Below, in pieces: positions 1 through 9,446 of a DNA stretch of 64,000 nucleotides (position 1 is its first letter; every line of letters begins with the position of its first letter). Source of the DNA: Dreissena polymorpha (lineage: Eukaryota > Mollusca > Bivalvia > Myida > Dreissenidae); contig NC_068363.1 of NCBI RefSeq assembly GCF_020536995.1, forward strand, positions 7,710,620 through 7,774,619. Reading direction: 5' to 3'. The notes beneath the pieces are model-generated. The model saw nothing but the letters and a program-made list of their open reading frames with translations. It was not told the DNA's origin and made no database searches. A program made the translations under genes and the position numbers.

Positions 1-327
1 AATAAAATCCATTCTATTGCAAACATCTCTTTTTGTTTCACAATTTAATCTCCGGCAACCAGAACATACATCCTCATTCGTTTAGTTTCATTCACCGTGA
101 GCCCTTGAAGACAAATGACTACATTCGTCACATGACATTGAGTGTAGTCAGCACACGATGTACAGATTAACATCAGTATGTTGCCAAGATACGATTTACG
201 TCAAATGTATTCCGTATATTATCTTAAGCTTCAGGACATAATCAAATAACTTAGGGCATTTTAAAACGGCTTAAGTTTTAATGAAATTAAATTATATTCT
301 TTTCATTGAATTTTCGTTAAACGAAAT

Positions 328-562
328 GAGCTCGCTCTGTGAAAAACATGGCTTAATGTATGTGCATAAAGTGTCGTCCCTGATTATCCGCATAGGCTAA
401 TCAGGGACGACACTTTCCACCTTAACTGGATTTTTTCAACGAAAACAATCATAAAAGAGGAAAGTGTCGTCCCTGATTAGCTTGTGCGGACTACACAGGA
501 TAATCTGGAACGACACTTAATGCACATGCATTTAACCCTGTTTTCGCAGAGCGAGACTCATA
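328..562. mobile_element. GTGTCGTCCC-family foldback MITE, copy 1
   Basis: Non-coding palindromic element of about 235 bp. The two ends are inverted copies (CTCGCTCTG and CAGAGCGAG), followed inward by a GCTTAATG..TGTGC stretch and the diagnostic AAGTGTCGTCCC word. Two inner hairpins with 'ctgattag..cacaggctaatc' arms are separated by a short A-rich spacer. No coding capacity; mobilisation in trans by an unidentified transposase is inferred from copy number and terminal inversion. Confidence 0.8.
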
Positions 563-785
563 TACTCTAAATAAGGATTTTGTTAAAACACGTTTGGTAC
601 GAACGGACTAAATAACTGTATAATCTTCGATTCACCGCAAAGGCGTCAGCACCTATTGCTTGTATATAATTTACCACTCGCTTAACACATCGTTATTTGT
701 GCTTTTATAGGTCATTGAACTTCTGTAAGTGAAAACTGTTCACCTGTTTAAAGGTTTCACACTCGCCTTGTCCAGCATATACATA
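563..785. other. Unit A flank, no gene seen
   Basis: AT-rich sequence with weak similarity to 7100-7400 and 13,900-14,150 (shared words such as 'cgcttgtat', 'acacatcgttattt', 'aggtcattga'). No reading frame with protein-like character and no RNA gene seen. Confidence 0.5.
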
Positions 786-788
786 TAG

Positions 789-2563
789 GATCTGGCACGA
801 GTTGTCATATGATACCACATTTTATCACATGCCATACCCTGTTTCCCATGTAATATAACCATTACATATTTTGTTTTATTACCTGATGTCTTATATAAAT
901 GATAATTAATTATTTTTTGCTATTTCCTCGTCGAAAAAGAAAATTGCAGTGTTTTAAACTGTTACCGGTGAATATCGAACTGTTGACCGGTCAACAGTTT
1001 GAACTGTTGCCCGCTGGAATAATGACGTCATTTCGTCGAAAATATGACGTCATTTTAAAGTTAAACAGTCAAAATTATTTATTTCATCGATTACTGTTGT
1101 GTGTAAATAAAAATTAAGTTTGCTGTTATTTCTATGTTGGAAATTTGATCAGGTAATAAAACACTTATTTCATGGATGCTTGGTGAACAGTCAAACCTGT
1201 TGTCCCTCGGTATCAGGGCTGAAATTTGGAACTGTTGCCTTCGGCCTAGTACCAAAGTCATCACTGATACCTTGGGAAACAGTTTTGATTATTACCTGAT
1301 GTCTTATATAAATGATAATTAATTATTTTTTGCTATTTCCTCGTTGAAAAAAAGAAATTTGCAATGTTTTAAACTGTTACCGGTGAATATCGAACTGTTG
1401 ACCGGTCAACAGTTTGAACTGTTGCCCGCTGGAATAATGACGTCATTTCGTCGAAAAATTGACGTCATTTTACAGTTAAACAGTCAAAATTATTTATTTT
1501 ATCGATAACTGTTGTGTGTAAATAAAAATGTTGTTTGCTGTTATTTCTATGTTGGAAATTTGATCAGGTAATAAAACACTTATTTCATGGATGCTTGGTG
1601 AACAGTCAAAACTGTTGTCCCTCGGTATCAGGGCTGACATTTGGAACTGTTGCCCTCGGCCTATCGGCTTCGGGCAACAGTACCAAAGTCACCCCTGATA
1701 CCTTGGGAAACAGTTTTGACTGTTCACCGCGCATCCATGAAATAAGTGTATATTATTTCCTGATGTCTTATATAAATGATAATTAATTATTATTTGCTAT
1801 TTCCTCGTCGAAAAAGAAATTTACAATGCTTTAAACTGTTACCGGTGAATATCGAACTGTTGACCGGTTAACAGTTTGAACTGATGCCCGCTGGAATAAT
1901 GACGTCATTTCGACGAAAAAATGACGTCATTTTACAGTTAAACAGTCAAAATTATTTATTTTATCGATTACTGTTGTGTGTAAATAAAAATGGAGTTTGC
2001 TGTTATTTCTATGTTGGAAATTTGATCAGGTAATAAAACACTTATTTCATGGATGCTTGGTGAACAGTCTAAACCGTTGTCCCTCGGTATCAGGACTGAC
2101 ATTTGGAACTGTTGCCCTCGGCATCTCGGCCTCGGGAAACAGTACCAAAGTCATCCCTGATACCTTGGGAAACAGTTTTGACTGTTCACCGCGCATCCAT
2201 GAAATAAGTGTATAATATTACACATGTGTAATACAACATTTGTGTTTTCATTGGCTTAGTTTTCATTTATTGACCAATCGCATTTTGTTATTTTGCTGAA
2301 ATGACGTTGCAACGTCAAATGACGTCACGAAATGTAAACAACATTCGGGATTTATCATTATGTTTTCGTAAATATTTATTTAATTTGCTCATTTAAAAGC
2401 ATGTGATAAAAAAGATCTGACACTCGTTGTCATATCATACCATATTTTATTAAACTCGTCCAGGAAATTCGTAAGTAAGCTCGCCAAAGGCTCGCTTACT
2501 AACAAAATTCCTGAACTCGTTTAATAAAATATGGTATGATATGACAACTCGTGCCAGATCTTA
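789..2563. mobile_element. TIR element with internal tandem units, about 1.8 kb, non-autonomous
   Basis: Left end at about 789 reads GATCTGGCACGAGTTGTCAT; the right end at about 2525-2563 is its inverted copy (ATGACAACTCGTGCCAGATC), giving terminal inverted repeats of about 37 bp. The interior contains three head-to-tail units of 413-466 bp and then an inverted palindrome. No transposase is encoded. The layout of terminal inverted repeats around a tandem-repeat core recalls the pearl-type elements described in oysters, but that assignment is inference. The short frames at 1535-1786 and 1997-2215 are the same repeat read twice and are not genes. Confidence 0.65.
878..2217 (+). repeat. Three tandem units of about 413, 461 and 466 bp
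   Basis: Units start at about 878, 1291 and 1752, each with ATTACCTGATGTCTTATATA or a near copy. Each carries two TGACGTCA palindromes a few bases apart, a CAGTTTGAACTGTTGCCC segment and, at the end, an inverted repeat of about 180 bp whose arms are TATTTCATGGATGC and GCATCCATGAAATA. Unit 1 lacks part of its final arm. The TGACGTCA word matches the CRE consensus, though in a repeat this may only reflect its palindromic nature. The words GGAATAATGACGTCATTTCG recur inverted at 9560-9600, linking this core to the foldback element there. Confidence 0.8.
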
Positions 2564-2658
2564 TATTTATTAAACGAGTTCAGGAATTTGTTAGTAAGCG
2601 AGCCTCTGGCGAGCTTACTAACGAATTTCCTGGACGAGTTTAATAAAATATGGTATGA
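2413..2658. repeat. Pair of stacked palindromes at the right end of the TIR element
   Basis: Two hairpins share the arms AACTCGTCCAGGAAATTCGT / AGTAAGC..GCTCGCC. The first (about 2413-2561) is bounded by the element's terminal sequence in both orientations; the second (about 2567-2658) repeats the inner part. It may be a minimal foldback derivative of the same family inserted into, or generated at, the end of the larger element. Confidence 0.65.
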
Positions 2659-3001
2659 AGTTCAGGGTTGTGAACAGCGGTTATCACCTAATATGGAAAT
2701 TTTTGTAACTAAAAAACTTCATTTCAATTATGTCCAGATAATTTAATTTAAGGGTTTAAAGCTTTTTTAACAAGAGAATACAGTTTTTATTATTAAAATG
2801 CTCTAAACATGACACATGAAATACATTCATGCAATAATAGATAAGAAAACAAGTTACAACTTTCTATGAATTCCTTTCCTTGTATATTTGTAGTACATTT
2901 TAATTTTCTAGCACGTTAAAACAATTACCAACTGGTGGCGAATGATACAACGTTTAAAGTGTACATTTACTGATACAACCAATTATTTAGATAATTGGGC
3001 C
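2659..3001. other. Diverged duplicate of unit sequence
   Basis: 2660-2800 resembles 8226-8350 and 17,890-18,010 (gttgttcacaggtttatcag-type start, then 'aagataatttt', 'aagggttt', 'acaagagagt'). No gene seen in the remainder. Confidence 0.45.
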
Positions 3002-3262
3002 ATGCTCTGAGAAAATTGGATTTAATGCGTATGCGTAAAGTGATGTCCCATATTAGCCATTGCAGTCCACACAGGTTTATCAGGGACGACACTTTCCGTT
3101 TGTATGAAATTTCCGTTTAAAGAAAGTCTCTTCTTAGCAAAAATCCAGTTAAAGCGGTAAGTTTCGTCCCTGATTAGCCCTGCGAACTACACAGGCTAAT
3201 CTGGGACAACACTAAACGCACATGAATTATATATACCCTCTTTTCACAGAGCGAGGCTCATA
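3002..3262. mobile_element. GTGTCGTCCC-family foldback MITE, copy 2
   Basis: Same structure as at 328-562: outer arms GCTCTGAGAAAA and TTTTCACAGAGC, inner AGTGATGTCCC and CTGATTAGCC blocks, A-rich middle. Mismatches within the arms suggest an older copy. Confidence 0.8.
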
Positions 3263-3483
3263 TATACAATGTATATTGCTGGTATGTTAAGTGTACGTGT
3301 CAAGTATCATAAGAGGTTGGGCAGGAAGAGAGTAAGACTGAGTGAGGAGATGAAGAACATTAATCAATGTATTCCTTGTGGATTCTCCCATCCTTCTAAA
3401 TTGGATCAATTTATTTCCAAAATTAGGGATGTCTAGTATATTTATTTCTATATTTAGAATATCTCTTACAGAAATTCCTTTAA

Positions 3484-3550
3484 GCAAACAGCGCAGACCC
3501 TGATGAGACGCCGCATCATGCGGCGTCTCATCTGGGTCTACGCTGTTTGC
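3484..3550. repeat. 67-bp near-perfect palindrome
   Basis: GCAAACAGCG at 3484 mirrors CGCTGTTTGC at 3550, and the arms continue through GACGCCGCAT to a centre at about 3517. Only a few mismatches interrupt the stem. Its GC content is far above the neighbourhood. The following 'taggcataaatgggttaac' is probably part of the same short interspersed element. The minus-strand frame 3287-3559 runs through it and is not credible. Confidence 0.8.
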
Positions 3551-3719
3551 CAAGGCCATTTTTTTCTAGACACTAGGCATAAATGGGTTAACGTAAGATA
3601 GACACTCGAAAACTTCAAAGTTGATGGGTTGACATCTTGTCAGTGGCACTGACGGCATTCACGACATGAAACTATATAATGGTAAAGTTTAAGAGTGGAA
3701 CTTTTCATAATATAAAATG

Positions 3720-3935
3720 AGATGTTGAATGAGGAGGTGGCATCAGTCCCGAAATATGTCTTAAATTGAGTCTCGTTATGCGAAAACCTGGGCTTAAAAG
3801 ATGTGAGTAAATTGTCGTCCCAGATGTTTTATCCGTAACTCTAAAGAAAAAAAAGCGAAATAGCGTATTAGTGTTTTAATGGACCAGTTTGTTAAATGCA
3901 TAGTAACATCTATAAAGACATATTTTGTAGGCAAG
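3720..3935 (+). repeat. Unit A segment paralogous to unit B 14,655-15,090
   Basis: Shares 'gtggcatcagtccc', 'tatccgtaactctaaa' and 'gtttgttaaatgcat' in order with unit B. In B a complete GTGTCGTCCC MITE separates the two halves; here only a fragment (about 3770-3830) remains, so either the MITE was deleted in A or a partial copy existed first. Confidence 0.65.
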
Positions 3936-4511
3936 TCTACCTTCAACGAAGTTGTAACACTAAACAAGAGCTGTCAGAAGACAGCGCGCTCGACTTTTCG
4001 AGTGCTTGACAGTATAACAAAAGCCATTACGGGGAAATAGTTCATATTCAATAATGTCAAGGTAATATAGTCATATTCTAACTGGAAGAGGACCATAATT
4101 GAAACATATTGATCGCTTATATTTATTTTTTTTAAGAAGTGGTAAATAATAGACGATTCTGAGTTCAAGTATATTTTCCACAATCTATTGAACATTTGTA
4201 AAGACTAAAACAAACTAATAAGATAAAATTTTAAGTTTTATAGCGATTTCTTGGGTGGAATGTTTGGACGGTCTTTCAAAAATTAAATAATAAAAATAAA
4301 TAATATTTTTTTACCATTTTTCAAAACAAGAGATGTGTGTGTCGGAAAGACAATGTCCACTTCTGCGCCGCTTTGAATTAATTTTTTTTACCTTTCACCT
4401 TGAATGATGACATTGACCTTGACCTTTCACCACTCAAAATGTGCAGCTCAATGAGATACACATGCATGCCAAATATCAAGTTGCTATCTTCAATATTACA
4501 AAAGACAGACA

Positions 4512-4680
4512 GACGACGTCATTCTAAGATAACGACTGTACGTGTAAGCGGTATTGTTTCCGACACAAATGAAGATGAAGTGGGCGACGCGGTTGGGTAA
4601 ACGGGCGTTCCTGGCGTACATTACGTTCTACATAGATTGAACCACGGTGCGAGCGTAGGGCTAGGGCGCTGGTGTCGCGG
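4512..4680 (+). repeat. Copy of the tRNA-flank block (paralogous to 6175-6345)
   Basis: Shares GTACGTGTAAGCGGTATTGT, then 'gaagatgaagtgggcgacgcgg', 'cctggcgtacattacg' and 'gtgcgagcgtagg' in order with the sequence downstream of tRNA-Trp in unit A. No tRNA is present here, so only the flank was copied. Confidence 0.75.
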
Positions 4681-4689
4681 AAATTTAAC

Positions 4690-4740
4690 AGCCAGCCAGC
4701 CAGCCAGCCAGCCAGCCAACCAGCCAGCCAGCCAGCCAGA
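4690..4740 (+). repeat. (CAGC)n microsatellite
   Basis: About twelve CAGC/CAAC repeats. They underlie the Trp-Leu-Ala-Gly and Gln-Pro-Ala-Ser repeat peptides in overlapping frames, which are not genes. Confidence 0.9.
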
Positions 4741-5822
4741 ACAAAAACAATATATGCCCGATCATCATTCGATCCGGGGGCATAACAAAATAATTTATTT
4801 TTTGTGTGTGGGGGTGGAGAGGGGAAATAATGTTGGAGTGTGGTCATTTATTAGATGATATTTCAAAAATAATGAAAAGAAAAGGGATTCTGGGGTGGAG
4901 CGTGCGGGATGGTTTGGGTGGAGCTCATTGTGGTATGTCAGGTGAGTGTTGTTTTGTCAAAGTATGAATCAAATCTGATCCTAGATAAAGAAGTTGTGGC
5001 AATTTGAGCAAAGTTTATTTATTTATCATTGAGATTCAAGGTCATTCAAAGGTCAAGGTAAAATTCAACTTGCCAGGTACAGTACCCTCGTGATAGTAAG
5101 AAAGTATTTGAAATTTGAAAGCAATAGCCCTGATACTTTTGAAGGAAAGTGCATCTAAACACAAAATTTAACGAAATATTCAAAGTTACTAAGTAAAATA
5201 AGGGCCATAATTCCGTGAAAATGCCAACCAGAGTTATGAAACTTGTCCTGTACAGTCCCCCTATGATAGTTAGCAAGTGTTCCAAGTCTGAAAGCAATAG
5301 CTATGATACTTTAGGAGTAAAATGGAACAAAACACAAAACTTAACCAAATTTTAAATAAAAGGTGCCATAATTCTATCAAAATGTCAGTCAGATTTACAT
5401 AACTTTGCATGCACAGTCCCCTTATGATAGTGAGTAAGTTTGCATGTATGAAAGCAATAGCTTTGATACTTTGAAATAAAGTTTACCTAAACACAAACCT
5501 CAACCAAATTTTCAATTTTCTAAGTATAAAAAGGGGCATAACTCTAAAATTAATGCTGACAGAGTTATGCAGTTTCACCTTCACAATTGTCGTGTTGTCA
5601 TAAAGAAGAATTCCAGGTTTGAGTTAATTATCTTTGATAGTATTAAAGTTATTTGACTTTATAAAAAACTTTAAACAACGCTCAGACGCCGACGCCGGGG
5701 CGAGTAGTATAGCTCTCATTTTTCTTCGAAAAGACGAGCTAAAAATTAAGTATTCATTCTTGGTATTATGAACGGATAAAAATAACAGAAGACTATTAAG
5801 TTTTTCAAAGCCCATATATATC

Positions 5823-5894
5823 GACTTTGTGGCGCAACGGTAGCGCGTCTGACTCCAGATCAGAAGGTTGCGTGTTCGAATCACGTCAGGGTCA
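5823..5894 (+). tRNA. tRNA-Trp (CCA), unit A
   Basis: 72-nt cloverleaf without intron. Acceptor GACTTTG pairs with CAGGGTC, including two G-U pairs. The D arm carries an A-box-like TGGCGCAACGG; the anticodon arm TCTGA-CTCCAGA-TCAGA gives anticodon CCA (Trp); the T arm carries a B-box-like GTTCGAATCA. The acceptor is slightly weaker than in unit B (16,034). The short minus-strand frame 5624-5992 is the antisense of this gene. No clear T-run terminator within the first bases, although CACACTTTTTATC follows. Confidence 0.88.
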
Positions 5895-6025
5895 CACTTT
5901 TTATCAATCATCACACGAGCGTCGATGATACACTTGTTAATACCTTGCTTGCTATGCGTAGTAACAGAATTGAGTGTATATTTGTGGGGCATATTTTTGT
6001 CGTGTTACTATAGCATGTTGCAAAT

Positions 6026-6232
6026 AATGGTTTGTGTCGAAAACAATACCGCTTACACGTACAGTCGTCATCTTAGAATGACGTCATCATTATCTTCAAT
6101 AGGGCTAATGCGGATCGTTCGCTTAAAATGAAGATGAAGTGGGCGACGATCCTCATTAGCCCTATTGACGATAATGACGACGTCATTCTAAGATAACGAT
6201 TGTACGTGTAAGCGGTATTGTTTCCGACACAA
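6026..6232. repeat. Large inverted repeat downstream of tRNA-Trp, unit A only
   Basis: Arms of about 85 bp (6026-6110 and 6147-6232) are inverted copies: AACAATACCGCTTACACGTA in one, TACGTGTAAGCGGTATTGTT in the other, with 'gacgtcat' and 'agggctaat' words inside. Units B and C have only one arm at this position, so unit A gained an inverted duplication after, or independently of, the tandem duplication. Confidence 0.8.
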
Positions 6233-6345
6233 ATGAAGATGAAGTGGGCGACGCGGCTGGGTACACAGGCGTACCTGGCGTACATTACGCACTACATAGA
6301 TGGGGACTCGGTGCGAGCGTAGGGCCATGGCGTTGGTGAAGTTAA

Positions 6346-7426
6346 AATCCTGTCTCGGAATATTAACGGATCTTGATCTAATAGCTCTAGATATTGATTT
6401 ACGGGCTTATTTGCATGTTTACTAAATTAGAAAATTTCAGAATAGAAAAGCTCGTAGGAATAGTCGTGGGATTGTTGTGTAAATTATAAAGAAAAACTTG
6501 TTGTAAATGTTTCAATAGTAAAAATCATTATGATGCAATTATATGATTATAAATGGGTCACACATTTTTTTTTAAATATCTCAGAAAATTTTAAGATCTG
6601 TGCAACTTATAGATTGGGTCAAGAGTCCTCAGTATATACCACATTTAATGTAGATCTGTTTAAAATTTAAGAAAATGATATTACTTATTTTCTGAATAAG
6701 GTAAAATGTGTGTTGTTGGTGACCTGAATAGCAGAGTTTGCAATAAATGCGACTATATTATACACGACGGAATGAATAGTGTATAAGATGACTCTTATTA
6801 CTGCCCAGATAACAACTTAGTTAGGGCCCATGTAAACAGTTCACTAAATAGTCATGGTTTAAAATTATTAGATTAAGTATATTTGCCACATATCAGTGAG
6901 TGTATTCAGCACTCTAAGAACAGATTCACATCAAAGCTTTCTGCTTCGGTTTAAATGCAATCCGTATTTTATAGTAAGCGCCAAGTCATACAAATTAGCC
7001 TATGGTATTTTATCAAGGCATTAGTTATAATGGAAGTAAACGACATCCCTTTCATCGAAATCTATTTCGTTAAAAAGAAATACATTTTATAATTATTTTG
7101 TTCAATTAGGCTTGGTAAACACGGAAATACACACTTTGTATACCGGTACTTCGATTAACCACAAGCGCACCAGCACTGATCGCTTGTACAACACGGTTAA
7201 ACTTGACAAATCGTTATTTTTGCACTTGTATATTCTGGCATTTCTGTTCGAAAGATGTCCAGTACATAATAGTAAATGCGTTTTTTTCCCAATATTTAGA
7301 CTGTGACTTGAAATTATAGCATAATATGGCATTCCATCCTCGTTGTTTCGGTTGCATACTCTTTACAATAGGTCATTAAGCCAATTGAACCAGTGTAAGT
7401 AACAAATTGTTCAGTTGTTTTAAAGG
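6346..7426. other. Unit A flank, no gene seen
   Basis: Matches 16,440-17,560 of unit B almost throughout ('cggatcttg', 'taatagctctag', 'acacgacggaatgaat', 'tatggtattttatcaaggc'). Unit C retains only the first 200 bp and the last part. No coding signal: the short overlapping frames at 7102-7332 exist on both strands and are not conserved intact between units. Confidence 0.6.
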
Positions 7427-7936
7427 GGCCTTTTCACAGATTTTGGCATATTTTGAAGTTTGGCATTAAATGCTTTATATTGATAAATGTTAACATTGGA
7501 TATTAAAAGCTCCAGTAAAAAAATCAAGAATAAAATTTAAAAAAAGGAAAAAAAAATAGCCGGTACCAGGGCACGAACCAGTGACCCCCGGAGTCCTGGA
7601 ATTAGTCTGAAGTAAAAACGCATTAGCCCTCTCGGCTATTCCGACGGGTATACACATCTAAAGTATTTTATACCGTATATAAGCAATCTTCGTAGTTTCG
7701 TAAATTTAAACGACAACAACAGAACTCTCCAAATTATTCAATCGTTTCGCGTTGCAACGCTTTATAATTTTTAGGTTTTCAAATAGTCAAAAGATACATA
7801 TAATGGCTATATTGGACTATGGTAAATGTTCAGTAATACTGTTTCCTCACAAATAACATAACTAAAACGAAAATTTGCGAATCTGAAACAACTTTTTTAA
7901 ATTTTGTCAATTTACCAAACCGTGAAAAGATCCCTT
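7427..7936 (-). mobile_element. TTAA-flanked MITE with internal tRNA-like promoter, copy 1
   Basis: Ends AGGGGCCTTTTCAC and GTGAAAAGATCCCT are inverted and each is flanked by TTAA. About 140 bp in, the minus strand reads TAGCCGAGAGGGCTAATGCG (A-box-like) and GGTTCGTGCCC (B-box-like), so a tRNA-derived segment sits inside a terminal-inverted-repeat element. The right half has 'aattattcaatcgtttcgcgt' and 'aaatgttcagta'. Unit B lacks it: the equivalent of its flanks is at about 17,580-17,620. TTAA flanks suggest piggyBac-type mobilisation; this is inference. Confidence 0.72.
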
Positions 7937-8514
7937 TAATGGCCTAGCCCCTTTTCGCATTGTTTTGTGTTTTTTCGTTTTTACATACAGATGATCAATA
8001 AGTGGTTACAATAAAAAAAAAGATATGATCAGCATAAAAGTCGGTTTTGTTGAAGATACGTTTATAGAAACGCGTTATTTCTATACTTTGATGTGATTTT
8101 ATATCATCACTGATTGCAATAAAACAATACACTAAAGAAAACAAATAAAGAGCGTGTGTACACAAAATTTGTTTTCATTGTTGCTGTTGTATGTTTGTTT
8201 ACACGCAGTATTATATTTATGAGGGTTGTTCACAGGTTTATCAGCGACTAAGAACTGTTTTGTAATACTATGCTTCATTTCATTCAAGTCAAGATAATTT
8301 TGTTTAAGGGTTTTATGCTTATTTTATTCACAAGAGAGTTTGTAAGTCGGTTTACATATTGCCGTGTTTAGGTCAGCATTTACGATATATAAATGTTAAT
8401 TGCTTAGCGTATAGTGAGAGGTTTAAAGTTATGATTGAAGTTCTTGAACGAGAACGAGTCATCGGCGCCTAAAGATGTATGCCATTGTCTGTAATACAAT
8501 TGTCTGGAAAACCA
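7937..8514. other. Unit A flank, no gene seen
   Basis: Parallel to 17,610-18,175 (unit B) and 25,780-26,130 (unit C): 'gtatgtttgtttacacgc', 'ggttgttcacaggtttatcagcga', 'cagcatttacg'. No coding or RNA signal. Confidence 0.6.
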
Positions 8515-8523
8515 GGCTTTAAT

Positions 8524-8753
8524 GGGAGGCGGAAAACTACAACGGGCGAGGCATGGTATGGTATTGCGCAAGGGGGGGGGGTTAGAGGGTTAAGGTTAGG
8601 GTTAGGGTTAGTGTTAGGGGTCGGGTTAGGGTTTGGGTTAGCCTAAACCCAACCCTAACCCTAACCCGACCCCTAACCCTAACCCTTACCCTAACCCTTT
8701 TTTGGAGTTATCACCCCTGACCATGCCTCGCCCGTTGTAGTTTTCCGCCTCCC
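8524..8753. mobile_element. Telomere-motif MITE, 230 bp, with 9-bp target duplication
   Basis: Perfect terminal inverted repeats of 34 bp begin GGGAGGCGGAAAACTACAAC. The element is flanked by GGCTTTAAT at 8515-8523 and 8754-8762. The interior is about 60 bp of TTAGGG variants followed by about 60 bp of CCCTAA variants meeting at about 8642, head to head. Units B (18,180) and C (26,130) carry a single uninterrupted 'caggctta.atacattcg' there, which confirms an insertion. A 9-bp duplication is typical of Mutator-like transposons; with no transposase the superfamily is unproven. Confidence 0.88.
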
Positions 8754-9296
8754 GGCTTTAATACATTCGCGTGCTCGGAAAACCAAGCTTTATGCGTGTG
8801 TTCGGAGTGTCGCCGAGATGAGCATGTGCACTCGGAACGACATGACAATTTGTGAATACCTACCCTCTGCGGACTCTTCACATTTGTTATTTCCAGCAAA
8901 TTCAGACCATTAGTTCATGTGATCTGATAAAGAAACGTAACATTTATTATTCAAGCATACTACTGATCAAATGGCAATACTTGCCTAAACAATTATTGAA
9001 TCGGAACATAAACGCAAGTCTTTCCATAAGGAATCTGCGTATAAAATGAAGTACTATTTGAATAATTTATGTCCGAGATCAAGGGCGGCATTTAATATTC
9101 TTAAAACGCCAATAACATCCGGAAAAATCCGCCCTCAACGAGAAGAACATGTACACTTTTATCAAAGTCGAATCATTAGTTCATGAGATATCGCGCGGAA
9201 ACGAATACTTAGTTAGAAAAGGAAATAATAAAAATAATGAGACGATAACGCCCTAAACATTTTATTCACGAACGCATATATCAATTATGTAGAGGA

Positions 9297-9446
9297 TATT
9301 TGTTCATGTCAGTGTAAGATCGTTTGTTATTTCACGAATGATCATAGAAAATATATTTTCACGAGTTGCGTAGCCACACGTGAAAATATTATTTTTCTAT
9401 GATCACGATTGAAATAACAAACGATCTTACACTAACATGAACAAAT
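9297..9446. repeat. 150-bp foldback palindrome, unit A copy
   Basis: Left arm TTGTTCATGTCAGTGTAAGA mirrors right arm TCTTACACTAACATGAACAA; the arms go on through 'tcgtttgttatttcacg' and 'tgatcatagaaaa' to a centre near 9372. Shared with 18,735-18,880 (B) and 26,685-26,780 (C). It opens a block of about 540 bp (to about 9835) with TGACGTCA-type palindromes. Confidence 0.82.

Larger units (their letters stand above)
4322..4790 (-). mobile_element. ATGCCCCC..ACATCTCTTG-type interspersed repeat, minus strand
   Basis: On the minus strand the start is TTATGCCCCCGGATCGAATG and the end is ACACACATCTCTTGTTTT, matching plus-strand copies at 30,505-31,545 and the 5' end at 32,875. It contains the 'gcatgtgtatctcat', 'tgcacattttgagtgg' and 'ggtcaaggtcaa' words of that family. 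Positions 4512-4680 are a foreign block resembling 6175-6345. The (CAGC)n run lies within it. Confidence 0.6.
3968..5741. mobile_element. Unclassified bivalve interspersed repeat with tandem core and a nested repeat
   Basis: Left end reads AACAAGAGCTGTCAGAAGAC; right end reads CTTCGAAAAGACGAGCTAAA. Between about 5040 and 5640 there are roughly four degenerate units of about 150 bp, each with 'atgatagt.agtaagt', 'gaaagcaatag', 'gatacttt' and 'aacacaaa'. The stretch 4322-4790 looks like a nested insertion of another family. The layout resembles widespread, incompletely classified bivalve repeats; no encoded protein is seen. In unit A this block sits where units B and C have about 800 bp of shared sequence (15,100-15,900; 23,080-23,740). 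Confidence 0.55.

Noticed and set aside
1535-2215. Two similar frames of 83 and 72 codons as a duplicated gene
   Set aside because: They are the same tandem-repeat unit read in the same frame, run through an inverted repeat, and have no family resemblance.
4524-4858. Overlapping Leu-Ala-Gly and Gln-Pro-Ala-Ser repeat proteins
   Set aside because: Both strands of the (CAGC)n microsatellite; no flanking domain.
5624-5992. Minus-strand protein with a DPDVIRTRNLLIWSQTRYRC stretch
   Set aside because: This peptide is the antisense translation of the tRNA-Trp gene; the same happens at 23,747-23,968.
8570-8705. Ancient telomere-telomere fusion
   Set aside because: The head-to-head TTAGGG/CCCTAA tract lies inside a 230-bp element with inverted ends and a target duplication, and the paralogous units have the empty site.
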